Shown piece by piece: positions 24,416 through 31,728 of a DNA stretch of 47,716 nt. The translations under genes and the position numbers were made by a program. Under the pieces are notes generated by a model, which was not told where the DNA came from, made no database searches, and worked only from the letters and a program-made list of their open reading frames with translations. This DNA is from Pedobacter suwonensis. Lineage in GTDB: Bacteria > Bacteroidota > Bacteroidia > Sphingobacteriales > Sphingobacteriaceae. Within the stretch, counting starts at the first letter, position 1, and each line of letters opens with the position of its first letter. The DNA lies in contig NZ_FOJM01000025.1 in assembly GCF_900111825.1 (NCBI RefSeq), forward strand, positions 1-47,716. Reading direction: 5' to 3'.

Positions 24416-24446
24416 GCTTTAGGCAGTTTTAAAACTGCGCTAAAGC
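24416..24446. promoter_or_regulatory. Palindromic hairpin upstream of tlpA-susC-susD
   Basis: GCTTTAG (24416-24422) and CTAAAGC (24440-24446) enclose the perfect palindrome GCAGTTTTAAAACTGC (24423-24438), with one unpaired G. It lies 40-70 nt before the tlpA ATG and is either an operator or an RNA hairpin in the leader. GTAC-containing inverted repeats follow at about 24449-24481. Confidence 0.45.
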
Positions 24447-24699
24447 TTGCCGTACCTGCTTTGCGGATCAGGAGTACCGGCATCAGATAATTTGTTAATC
24501 CGCTTAACATTTTAAGGATAAAAATGCTACACCGAAATCGTTGCTAATGGTTTTGTATGGGTTAGTTGATATGTAAATAAGAAAGTCCTGCCAGCAAATT
24601 CAATTCTAAAAGATTGAATTTTGGTAAAATGTGAAAAGCAAGACTACAATTTTCGTTTGGTTTAAACTTCATAACATACAGCAATCAAGCAGAAACCAC

Positions 24700-24993
24700 C
24701 TAATTTTTCCTATACGCTCCGCATTGATCAACTTTATAAAAAACAAATGGAATGTGGCTATCGCTAAAATTGCAACCTTGATGATTATGCCCCTTGATCA
24801 ACCAGCACGATGTGTAGGTAAAAGGCAAACATTCAAAATCCCCTGCCTTATCCATCTTATCGGTATGTGTACCCTTCCGAACAGCCGTGTTCAAATTTTC
24901 ATTTTGTTCAAAAACATACCATATCGCCAGTGGACTGTACAACAAAGCCCAGCAAAAGAAAAAAAGCGGCAAATATGCATTGTTGAATCTCAT
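24700..24993 (-). CDS. Possible small membrane or exported protein upstream of tlpA
   Basis: 97 residues with one strong hydrophobic N-terminal segment (YLPLFFFCWALLYSPLAIWYVF) and a polar, Cys-containing remainder (ECLPFTYTSCWLIKGHNHQGC). It is in the orientation of tlpA-susC-susD and 323 nt upstream of it. I do not recognise it. The hydrophobic start and even codon use favour a real gene; the absence of a visible promoter and the His/Cys-rich, low-complexity C-terminus argue for caution. Confidence 0.4.
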   Translation of the reverse strand: MRFNNAYLPLFFFCWALLYSPLAIWYVFEQNENLNTAVRKGTHTDKMDKAGDFECLPFTYTSCWLIKGHNHQGCNFSDSHIPFVFYKVDQCGAYRKN

Positions 24994-25189
24994 CGTTTAA
25001 TTGGCGTGATCCGGTTAATTTGAACTTTAAAAATTAGCCTTATCGGATATTGATTTAAAAGGAAAAAAAGTATTTAGGCGAAAAATTTAGACATAACAAT
25101 CCCATTGCAGCATAAGCCACTTAGTTTTTATAAAATATTCCGTCTAAACCAAAGTTTAACCGGCATATCAATAATCTCTGCAAAAAGGA

Positions 25190-25283
25190 ATAAGGCAGGC
25201 CATCATCATTAAAAAACCTAAATTTTCATTAACCTTTAAGGTTAGCCTGCCTTATCAAAAAATTATTCGGGATTTTTAGGTTT
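25190..25283. repeat. Two interlocking inverted repeats
   Basis: ATAAGGCAGGC (25190-25200) pairs with GCCTGCCTTAT (25245-25255), enclosing AACCTT-T-AAGGTT (25231-25243). AAACCTAAA (25214-25222) pairs with TTTAGGTTT (25275-25283) and crosses the first helix. No coding potential is seen here. Confidence 0.5.
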
Positions 25284-25443
25284 CAAGGCATAAAGCCTAT
25301 CGAATGGACAACTTAAAAGGGACTGGTATAGAAATATCTGCAAATAACAAATAAATAAACAAACATACTGCCGTACACCTACTTTGGTAAGCAACAACCT
25401 GTTTATCTTATTTATTTTTTGCGTTCCCATAACTATATGTTAT

Positions 25444-25640
25444 GAGTCTTGCCGGAGAGAAGAAAAAGTGGGCTTCCCAAACCATAACCTCATAATGTTT
25501 CTCACGCCTTACGTTGAAATGGAATTACAGCAGAAGCCCACTCTTATGTTGGAAAGCTAAAGATAGCAATTCCGCTATAAGAAATGGGATAAAATCTGCT
25601 GTCTTGCTCCAACGGCGTGAGATTTGAGGTTGCAAGACTC
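25444..25640. ncRNA. Candidate structured non-coding RNA with crossing helices
   Basis: Helices: P1 GAGTCTTGC (25444-25452) with GCAAGACTC (25632-25640), 9 bp closing the element; P2 25500-25516 with 25610-25622, 13 bp (TCTCACGCC and GTTG) with a 4-nt bulge; P3 AGTGGGCTTC (25467-25476) with GAAGCCCACT (25533-25542), 10 bp; P4 ACAGCAGA (25527-25534) with TCTGCTGT (25595-25602); P6 ATAGC/GCTAT (25563-25578). P2 and P3 cross, giving a pseudoknot or a switch. No long ORF. On the minus strand, P3 is followed by TTTTTCTTCTC like a terminator, so the strand is undecided. It matches no RNA family I recognise. Confidence 0.45.
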
Positions 25641-25777
25641 TTAATTTTACCTTTTACTGGTCTATTTTTTTTTGTTACGTAAATGTAAATAAAAAAAAGA
25701 CAAATGTCAAGTAATTGCATGACGATTTTGAATAAAATATAAAAGACATTGCCAATTGTATTTTTATTAGCAATGAA

Positions 25778-26035
25778 ATGATCAGTGAGAAAGAAAAAAT
25801 AATTCTGAAAAGCTTTGGCGAGCATTTAAAATCCTTAAAAGAGAAACAGGAACTTTCTTATCGCGAATTTTATAAAAGAAGTGGGGTAAACACCGGCGAC
25901 ATCATTAAATATGAAAATGGCGAAACCAGTCCAAATTTTATTACCATTATGCGACTGGCCATCGGTTTAAAAATCCACCCGACAGTACTGCTTGATTTTG
26001 ACTTTGGAATAGATTTCAGCGCTGGACTGGAATAA
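25778..26035 (+). CDS. XRE-family helix-turn-helix regulator
   Basis: 85 residues, one Cro/CI-type HTH: ILKSFGEHLKSLKEKQELSYREFYKRSGVNTGDIIKYENGETSPNFITIMRLAIGLKIHPTVLLDFDF. The order of helices and the YENGETSPNFITIMRLA signature are canonical. No second domain, so probably a small DNA-binding repressor or activator. It starts about 140 nt right of the structured element at 25444-25640 and may act on it or be controlled by it; nothing in the sequence decides this. Confidence 0.85.
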   Translation: MISEKEKIILKSFGEHLKSLKEKQELSYREFYKRSGVNTGDIIKYENGETSPNFITIMRLAIGLKIHPTVLLDFDFGIDFSAGLE

Positions 26036-26356
26036 AATATACAACGGTAATTGCTGGAGTTTTTGGTGGCAACCTCAGGATTGATACTGATATGAATTCA
26101 ATCGAACCGGCATTGGCAAAGTATCTTCGGCTTTCTTCCATATTTATAATAACCATAAAAAACAGCTGTCTGCAACCTACAGCAGAAGAACGTTAAAAAT
26201 ATTTGCGGTTAAAAAAACCTGATAGTTGTGAGGTCAGCACAATAATCCGTTCTCTACAGGTAAATGAAGATATTCACCCGCAAAAATAAATAGTTAAATT
26301 CAGCCTGCCAGTAGCGTTTTGGGATTCGTCTGCGTATACGCTGTAAATTCAACTTT
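26036..26356. other. Gap without a convincing gene
   Basis: 321 nt between the XRE gene and the lipoprotein gene. A 34-codon frame (26092-26196, MNSIEPALAKYL...) is open but has no promoter or recognisable motif. No strong inverted repeat stands out. Confidence 0.4.
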
Positions 26357-26752
26357 ATGAAAAAAATTTTATTCTTTTTGGCGGCTGTAGGCATGATCAA
26401 TGCATCGTGCAAAAAATCAGACTATAGTAATGATGGCAAAAGCGAAGTTTACGGAAAATGGAAACTGACCGAAACCTTGTTCGATATTGGTAATGGACAA
26501 GGGAAGTACACAAAGGTTACAGGTGGTGCCAAATATTTGATTTTGGAGAAATCAGTAGATAAAGCCGGAATAATTAAAGGTGATGCAATCCCAAATCTAT
26601 TTTCCTTTAAGATATTAGACAGTGTACAAATGGAGGTTTATAGCGACAACAATAAAATGCCGGCAATTTTCCGATACCGGGCTTCAGCAAAATCGCTGGA
26701 ACTTAACCCACCTTGTATTGAGGGTTGCGGGTATAGGTTTATAAGAGAATAA
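26357..26752 (+). CDS. Small lipoprotein, lipocalin-like
   Basis: 131 residues with a lipoprotein signal (MKKILFFLAAVGMINASC, lipobox NASC). The mature part (YGKWKLTETLFDIGNGQGKYTKV...YLILEKSVD...FSFKILDSVQMEVYSD...FRYRASAKSLELNPPCIEGCGYRFIRE) has the short beta-strand rhythm and opening GKWKL of Bacteroidota lipocalin-like lipoproteins. C-terminal PPCIEGCG could form a disulfide. Role unknown. Single gene. Confidence 0.75.
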   Translation: MKKILFFLAAVGMINASCKKSDYSNDGKSEVYGKWKLTETLFDIGNGQGKYTKVTGGAKYLILEKSVDKAGIIKGDAIPNLFSFKILDSVQMEVYSDNNKMPAIFRYRASAKSLELNPPCIEGCGYRFIRE

Positions 26753-26980
26753 TAATTTAAGGTAAAGGTTTAAAAAAGTATAAAAATATACATTGTCAGT
26801 CTGAGGGATAACCCAATGGATAACATCAATATTAATGCCAGATAAAATTTAGTTAGTAATATCCCCCGGTCAATCGTCATTCCCAACTTGAGTGGAATCT
26901 TAAAACGTTTGCTTTAAAACTCCCGAATGCGCGGGAATTAGGACCCTGCTAACAGATTATATCATTGGTGCGATAAAAAA

Positions 26981-27041
26981 GATGGCTTCCCCGGAAAGTC
27001 GGGGCTAGCTGTCGGCTGAAAAAGGCTTCTCGCAATCACGA
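26981..27041. repeat. Interspersed palindromic repeat, copy A
   Basis: GGCTTCCCCGGAAAGTCGGGG, CTAGCTGTCGGCTGAAAAAGG and CTTCTCGCAATCACGA in series, nearly identical to copy B at 47494-47553. It contains a CCCCG/CGGGG hairpin and a GGCT/AGCC-type hairpin. A related GTCATTCCC...GTGGAATCTTAA word lies at about 26878-26905. The 371-nt interval 26753-27123 holds only these repeats and the ebo terminator. Confidence 0.8.
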
Positions 27042-27083
27042 TTTTTTTTGACAATATCATTGCTCAAAAACCATAAACCCTAG

Positions 27084-27107
27084 CTGATCCGATTGCGATC
27101 GGATCAG
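27084..27107 (-). terminator. Probable terminator of the ebo operon
   Basis: CTGATCCGAT (27084-27093), loop TGCG, ATCGGATCAG (27098-27107): perfect 10-bp stem, 17 nt past the eboF stop. On the minus strand it is followed by GGGTTTATGGTTTTTG, a weak T-rich tail. Confidence 0.6.
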
Positions 27108-27123
27108 TAGAATGGTTACCTTT

Positions 27124-28473
27124 TTAAACCGTTAAACTATCCCAAATTACCTGATAAACATCGGGTGCCTGCAAGGTCTTATCCATTGCTTTTGACGTAA
27201 CCAGAACAGGTTTATATTGATCAGCGGTATTGATGCCGCCATGCGACCCTTTAACCAGCGTAGCGTCAAGCGGAATGACGTCCATCACATAACGGAAGCC
27301 GGCCTTTTTTCTCAAAAGTTTATATCCGGCCTTTAATTTTGAGGTCATAAACATTTCTACCGGATCGTATCCAGGTTTTTTATGAATATCTACTACCCTG
27401 GCGTAATCCGGTGCCTTCGCATCATCTAACCAGAAATAATAAGTAAACCAGCTGTTCTCTTTTGCAACCAGTACCAGATCGCCAGAACGTTTATGGTTAA
27501 TATGGTATTGTTCCTGCCCTTTTTTATCAAGTATCAAATCAATACCAGGTACATTTTTCAATAGCGCTTCAACCTGTTCGGTAACACTTTTATCATTAAT
27601 ATATACATGTGCCACCTGATGATCGGCCACTACAAAGGCTTTCGAAGCACCCGCGTCAAGCAATTCCAATCCTCTTTCTTCGCGGATCTGGATCAGGCCG
27701 TTCTCCCGGAACAAACGGTTCAGATGAATGGGCTGATTTACAGGCGCAATCCCATATTCAGAAAGTAAAATGATGCGCGCCCCCCTGCTTTCATAAAAAC
27801 GCACCAGTTCCTCTACCACCTGGTCAATTTCTTTCAGCTCGGCGCTGATTTTTTCCAGCTCCGGGCCAAACTTTTGCAGGCAATAATCTAAATGAGGCAG
27901 ATAAATTAAGGTAAGTGTCGGATTATGCAGTTTCTCGGTTTCCATTGAGGCATCTGCAATCCACTTTGTTGATTTGATATTGGCACCTGGTCCCCAGAAC
28001 TGAAACAAAGGGAACTGGCCCAGCTTAGCCTGCAAATGATCGCGAAGTTCGGCCGGTTGCGAATAGCAATCAGGCAATTTACGTCCATCGGCAAGGTAAT
28101 TAGGCCGGGGTGTTACCGAAAAATCGGCTGTAGAATACATATTGTACCACCAGAACATATTGGCACAGGTAAAATCCGGATCTTCCTTTTTAGCCTGATC
28201 CCAGATTTTTTCAGCATTAACCAGTTTGTTAGACTGTTTCCAGAATTTGATTTCCGCATCCTCATGGTCGTACCAGCCATTGCCCACAATCCCGTTTTCT
28301 GAAGGAAATTTACCCGTCAGGTAACTCGACTGTACCGCCGTGGTAACCGCTGGCAATAAAGGTTCAATCGTACTGAGGTGGTGTTCAGCGATGTATTTCT
28401 GAAGAAAGGGTGTATGTTTTCCTATCACAGAATTAGATAAGGCTACAATATCGATAACAACGGTTTTATGCAT
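27124..28473 (-). CDS. eboF: EboF-like alkaline phosphatase/NPP-superfamily protein
   Basis: 449 residues with the alkaline phosphatase/nucleotide pyrophosphatase fold: KTVVIDIVALSNSVIGKHTPFLQKY, the nucleophile region PAVTTAVQSSYLTGKFPSENGIVGNGWY, IYLPHLDYCLQKFGPE, IILLSEYGIAP and LVKGSHGG. Of the usual six metal ligands, the Thr nucleophile, one Asp (PHLD) and the last His (SHGG) are kept. Positions normally Asp, His and the Asp-His pair of SDHG read Val, Gln and Glu-Tyr. Last gene of the ebo cluster, 9 nt after eboE. In the characterised clusters it belongs to the set needed for export or processing of a metabolite precursor. Confidence 0.85.
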   Translation of the reverse strand: MHKTVVIDIVALSNSVIGKHTPFLQKYIAEHHLSTIEPLLPAVTTAVQSSYLTGKFPSENGIVGNGWYDHEDAEIKFWKQSNKLVNAEKIWDQAKKEDPDFTCANMFWWYNMYSTADFSVTPRPNYLADGRKLPDCYSQPAELRDHLQAKLGQFPLFQFWGPGANIKSTKWIADASMETEKLHNPTLTLIYLPHLDYCLQKFGPELEKISAELKEIDQVVEELVRFYESRGARIILLSEYGIAPVNQPIHLNRLFRENGLIQIREERGLELLDAGASKAFVVADHQVAHVYINDKSVTEQVEALLKNVPGIDLILDKKGQEQYHINHKRSGDLVLVAKENSWFTYYFWLDDAKAPDYARVVDIHKKPGYDPVEMFMTSKLKAGYKLLRKKAGFRYVMDVIPLDATLVKGSHGGINTADQYKPVLVTSKAMDKTLQAPDVYQVIWDSLTV

Positions 28474-28482
28474 ATGCTTAAC

Positions 28483-29649
28483 TTATAATATTTTTTTTAC
28501 CCAGTCCAGTTCTCTGATAATGGAATCGTTAAGGGGCGCTTTTAACGCTGCAGGCAAAACTTCCCAGGTATAGGTTTCTACTTCTAAATGATCGGTAAAC
28601 GGATTAGTTTTCTGAAGGTTCAGCACGGCTGTAATATCTGATTGCGTAGATTGGATCAGGCCCATGTCTTCTACAAAAATAGGCACATGGAAATGCGCCC
28701 GCCACTCCTCTACTGCATAGTTTTTACTTTCTGCCAGTGCTTCTTTAAGATCAGGATAACGAATTAAACTGCCATCATTTTTTTTGGCGATTACCTGATG
28801 AAGATAAACAGGTTCATCAAATCGGGCAAGCTGATCCAATACCGCGTTTCTTTCTACCTCAGAAGACGGCAATTTAGCTTTTAGCGCCGCACTGATCTGG
28901 ATTTTCCCAATTTTGATACCCTTTTGCTGCAATTCTTTGATAATGGCGGTATGTGGTTCGTAACCGATTGCAAAATGGCAAACATCATAACATAAACAAA
29001 TGTGCTTTTTGATCAGGCTTTCATCTTTTACTGCAGGTAAAAGTATATTTTCGTACCACTCAATAAATTCCCGTCCAGATTCAAGAAAACCATCCGGTTC
29101 GGGTTCAATATCCAAATGGATAACCTTGCCGCTCTGGCTAAAAATACGATGTAAACCTTCCGCCACCTGTATAATATTGGCCGTTGCACTAAATGTGGCG
29201 CTTTTTCTCCCCCCCATATCATTAAACCAGGGCTTATAACTTAATGGCGAGGTTGAAATACCACCTTCCATATCATCAGGAAGCAGCCTTGACAGGATTT
29301 CTACTAAACGGAGCGTATACTCAACACGCTCTACCGTTGTCCAATCGGGCGCATGTACCTGATCTTTCACCCTGGTATGGTGAAAACCGCCGTATGGAAA
29401 TCCGTTCATGGTAAAAACGTAACCACCTTCCTGTGCAAGCCACTGCTTAAATGTTTCAAGATGATTTCCCTCCAACAGTTCGATGCTGGCCAGGTTGGAA
29501 AGGCGTAAACCGATCCCCATTGGTGCATCTGGAGATAATTTTGCTTTTAGTATTGGGAAACTGGATTTTAACACATCAAAATGTGCCGCCCAGTTTTCGC
29601 CTGCGTAAATATTGGTGCAGAAGGTTAAGTGCCCTGAAGTTAATTTCAT
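28483..29649 (-). CDS. eboE: EboE-like TIM-barrel metabolite-traffic protein
   Basis: 388 residues, xylose-isomerase-like TIM barrel. Visible are MKLTSGHLTFCTNIYAGENW at the start, NGFPYGGFHHTRVKDQVHAPDWT, the metal-site candidates IHLDIEPEPDGFLESG, CYDVCHFAIGYEPHT and EEWRAHFHVPIF, and ITAVLNLQK. The opening CTNIYAGE and FPYGGFH are characteristic of EboE. The substrate and reaction are not known. It starts 3 nt after the eboD stop and ends 9 nt before eboF. Confidence 0.87.
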   Translation of the reverse strand: MKLTSGHLTFCTNIYAGENWAAHFDVLKSSFPILKAKLSPDAPMGIGLRLSNLASIELLEGNHLETFKQWLAQEGGYVFTMNGFPYGGFHHTRVKDQVHAPDWTTVERVEYTLRLVEILSRLLPDDMEGGISTSPLSYKPWFNDMGGRKSATFSATANIIQVAEGLHRIFSQSGKVIHLDIEPEPDGFLESGREFIEWYENILLPAVKDESLIKKHICLCYDVCHFAIGYEPHTAIIKELQQKGIKIGKIQISAALKAKLPSSEVERNAVLDQLARFDEPVYLHQVIAKKNDGSLIRYPDLKEALAESKNYAVEEWRAHFHVPIFVEDMGLIQSTQSDITAVLNLQKTNPFTDHLEVETYTWEVLPAALKAPLNDSIIRELDWVKKIL

Positions 29650-29652
29650 AGC

Positions 29653-30816
29653 TTAATGTTGAATACTGGCGGTCTGTTGATTTAAAATTTCTGCGGCCTG
29701 CTTTAATATGTCGGCATCAATTTCATGGACTTCTTCGCCGCTGCCCAGTCCGGTAAGCAAAGTAATGGTAAGCTGCCCACCAAGATGCTCGCGGAATTCT
29801 TCCAATCCATCCAAAATCGGGCTGTTGCCTTCCTTAACCTGCAACAACGGGTGCGTGAGTTCAAAACCAAGTTGCTGAATCAGGTTGATCACCCTGCGTG
29901 CGTCTTCAGCACTGATCCTGCCCGATAAATTAGAATATACGGTATCTAAAGCAATGCCCATGGCAACTGCCTCCCCGTGTCTCACTTCAAAATTAGTCAG
30001 GTATTCCAGTTTATGTGCACTCCAATGGCCAAAATCCAGTGGACGGGCCGAACCGTTCTCAAATGGATCGGCACTGCGGATATGTTCCATATGTAATTTC
30101 GCACATTTCCAGATCTGGTAGTTCATAGCGGCGGTATCACGATTTGCAAGTGCAACCGCGTTTGTTTCCAGCCATTCAAAAAATCCGGCATCTTTAATCA
30201 GTGCCACTTTAACCGCTTCGGCAATACCTGAACGCCAATCGCGGTCAGATAAAGTATTTAAAAACACTTCATCGTTAAAAACAGCAACGGGTGGCGAAAA
30301 AGTGCCCAGAAAGTTCTTTTTATTGAAATAATTGATTCCGTTTTTTACCCCGACACCCGAATCGTTCTGCGAAAGCACGGTACTCGGAATCCTGATGTGT
30401 TTTATGCCCCGGTGTGCTACGGTAGCCGCATAACCCACCATATCTAGTACTGCCCCGCCACCAATGGCCGCAACAAACGAATGCCTGTCTATACCATATG
30501 TATTAATGGCTTCTAATACCTGGTCAAAATATCCCGTGTCATTTTTCACCTGCTCTCCACCCGGGATGACCAGCATATCCTGAACCAGTTGAGTTCGATG
30601 ATGCTGTAAAAAATAGGCTTTAATTTGCGTAGTAAGTCCTGGGTGTGCATCTGCTACCCCCTTATCAATAACAAATAAAATTTTCTTTATTGCAGCAGCC
30701 GGATTTAAGTTAACCAAAAAACTGTTCAACAATTCGTTTTCAGGCGAAAAAAGCGAAGAGGTGAAGAAAACGTTATAATGATACTGTACAGTAAAGGATT
30801 GGTGTAAATGTTCCAT
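29653..30816 (-). CDS. eboD: EboD-like sugar phosphate cyclase (3-dehydroquinate-synthase homologue)
   Basis: 387 residues, dehydroquinate-synthase fold: GGGAVLDMVGYAATVAHRGIKHIRIPSTVLSQNDSGVGVKNGIN...KNFLGTFSPP, the metal ligands Glu in GIAEAVKVALI, His in LDFGHWSAHKLE and His in RHGEAVAMG. Compared with aroB at 1588-2643, QVDASVGGKTG is QNDSGVGVKNG and LNFGHTIGH is LDFGHWSAH. The Asn to Asp change at the substrate phosphate/carboxylate site resembles sugar phosphate cyclases that make other cyclitols. So it is unlikely to be a second DHQ synthase. It lies within the ebo operon, 27 nt after eboC. Confidence 0.87.
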   Translation of the reverse strand: MEHLHQSFTVQYHYNVFFTSSLFSPENELLNSFLVNLNPAAAIKKILFVIDKGVADAHPGLTTQIKAYFLQHHRTQLVQDMLVIPGGEQVKNDTGYFDQVLEAINTYGIDRHSFVAAIGGGAVLDMVGYAATVAHRGIKHIRIPSTVLSQNDSGVGVKNGINYFNKKNFLGTFSPPVAVFNDEVFLNTLSDRDWRSGIAEAVKVALIKDAGFFEWLETNAVALANRDTAAMNYQIWKCAKLHMEHIRSADPFENGSARPLDFGHWSAHKLEYLTNFEVRHGEAVAMGIALDTVYSNLSGRISAEDARRVINLIQQLGFELTHPLLQVKEGNSPILDGLEEFREHLGGQLTITLLTGLGSGEEVHEIDADILKQAAEILNQQTASIQH

Positions 30817-30842
30817 AACAATTGCGAAGTTGTGTTTGATGG

Positions 30843-31724
30843 TTAAGTAACGGCAAATAATTTAGAAAGCCACATGGATAAAGGCAATAACGCTGCTATG
30901 ATAAAAGCCAGGATCAAAGCATCAAAGGTTACCGCCCAGGCAGCATCCATCAGAATAAGTGAAATGACGCCGGCTTTTACTGCGCCACCGATATTTTTGC
31001 CAACAGGCTCTTTTATGGCTTTTATAAGCGGCCTGAAAATCATGACGACAAATGGCACGAGGAATAGCATTGACAGCAGCAACCTTTCATTTACAAATGC
31101 AAAATAAGCTATGGCACAGATTACTATAGCATATAGAAACGCGGCCAAATATAAGTTTTTAGCACGGCCTCCATGAACTTCGCCACGGCTGGTCATGGTA
31201 ATGGAAAAAATGTAAATGACAGGAATAATAGCCAGATAGTGATTGGATAGCATTTCAGGCACGATACTTATACCCAACAACAGGTTAAAGCCACGGCATA
31301 GGCCCATATTCAACGGACCGAAGAAGGAATGGTGTTTCCCAAATTTATTATAAAGTAAGGCAAAAACAGCTACCAGAAGGGCCAATAATCCCGAGGTCAG
31401 GCTATTTAAAGCCGCAAAAGCGATTCCTGCAAACAGTAGCAGGCCTCCCAATAAGGTTGCATCCCGTAAACTGATTATGCCACTGGGAATAGCCCGTTCC
31501 GGACGTTCTATTTTATCCAGATCTGCATCAAAAACATCGTTAAAAACGATCCCTCCGCCATATAAACAGGCGGTTGATGCAGCCAATAATATAATAGACA
31601 GCCATGGAATGGGAAAGCCAATGCTTAAAACCCCTGAAATGGCAATCCCTGCCAGAATATCGGCTACTGAAGTAACGATGTTGGCCGGGCGCATCATGCG
31701 CAGATAGACAGTTAATTTTTTCAA
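30843..31724 (-). CDS. eboC: EboC-like UbiA-superfamily prenyltransferase
   Basis: 293 residues, polytopic membrane protein with about eight or nine helices. The first Asp-rich motif NDVFDADLDKIERPERAIPSG is the UbiA polyprenyl-diphosphate site (NDXXD). The second, near SRGEVHGGRAKN, is altered: it lacks the usual DXXXD, reading EVHGGR. In ebo clusters EboC is a UbiA-like protein thought to attach a prenyl or otherwise modify a precursor at the membrane. It starts 4 nt after eboB and ends 26 nt before eboD. Confidence 0.86.
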   Translation of the reverse strand: MKKLTVYLRMMRPANIVTSVADILAGIAISGVLSIGFPIPWLSIILLAASTACLYGGGIVFNDVFDADLDKIERPERAIPSGIISLRDATLLGGLLLFAGIAFAALNSLTSGLLALLVAVFALLYNKFGKHHSFFGPLNMGLCRGFNLLLGISIVPEMLSNHYLAIIPVIYIFSITMTSRGEVHGGRAKNLYLAAFLYAIVICAIAYFAFVNERLLLSMLFLVPFVVMIFRPLIKAIKEPVGKNIGGAVKAGVISLILMDAAWAVTFDALILAFIIAALLPLSMWLSKLFAVT

Positions 31725-31728
31725 TACT

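Noticed and set aside
24631..25023. 130-codon plus-strand frame upstream of the tlpA operon
   Set aside because: Antisense to the more plausible membrane-protein frame at 24700-24993; composition is not protein-like.
25444..25640. Retron ncRNA, because of the a1/a2-like terminal inverted repeats
   Set aside because: No reverse transcriptase gene is present in the window and the internal helices do not form the msr-msd layout.
26092..26196. 34-codon open frame after the XRE gene
   Set aside because: No promoter, no family and no coupling to a neighbour; within chance expectation.
29653..30816. Second aroB
   Set aside because: Dehydroquinate-synthase fold but with changed substrate loop residues and fixed position in the ebo cluster, so called EboD instead.
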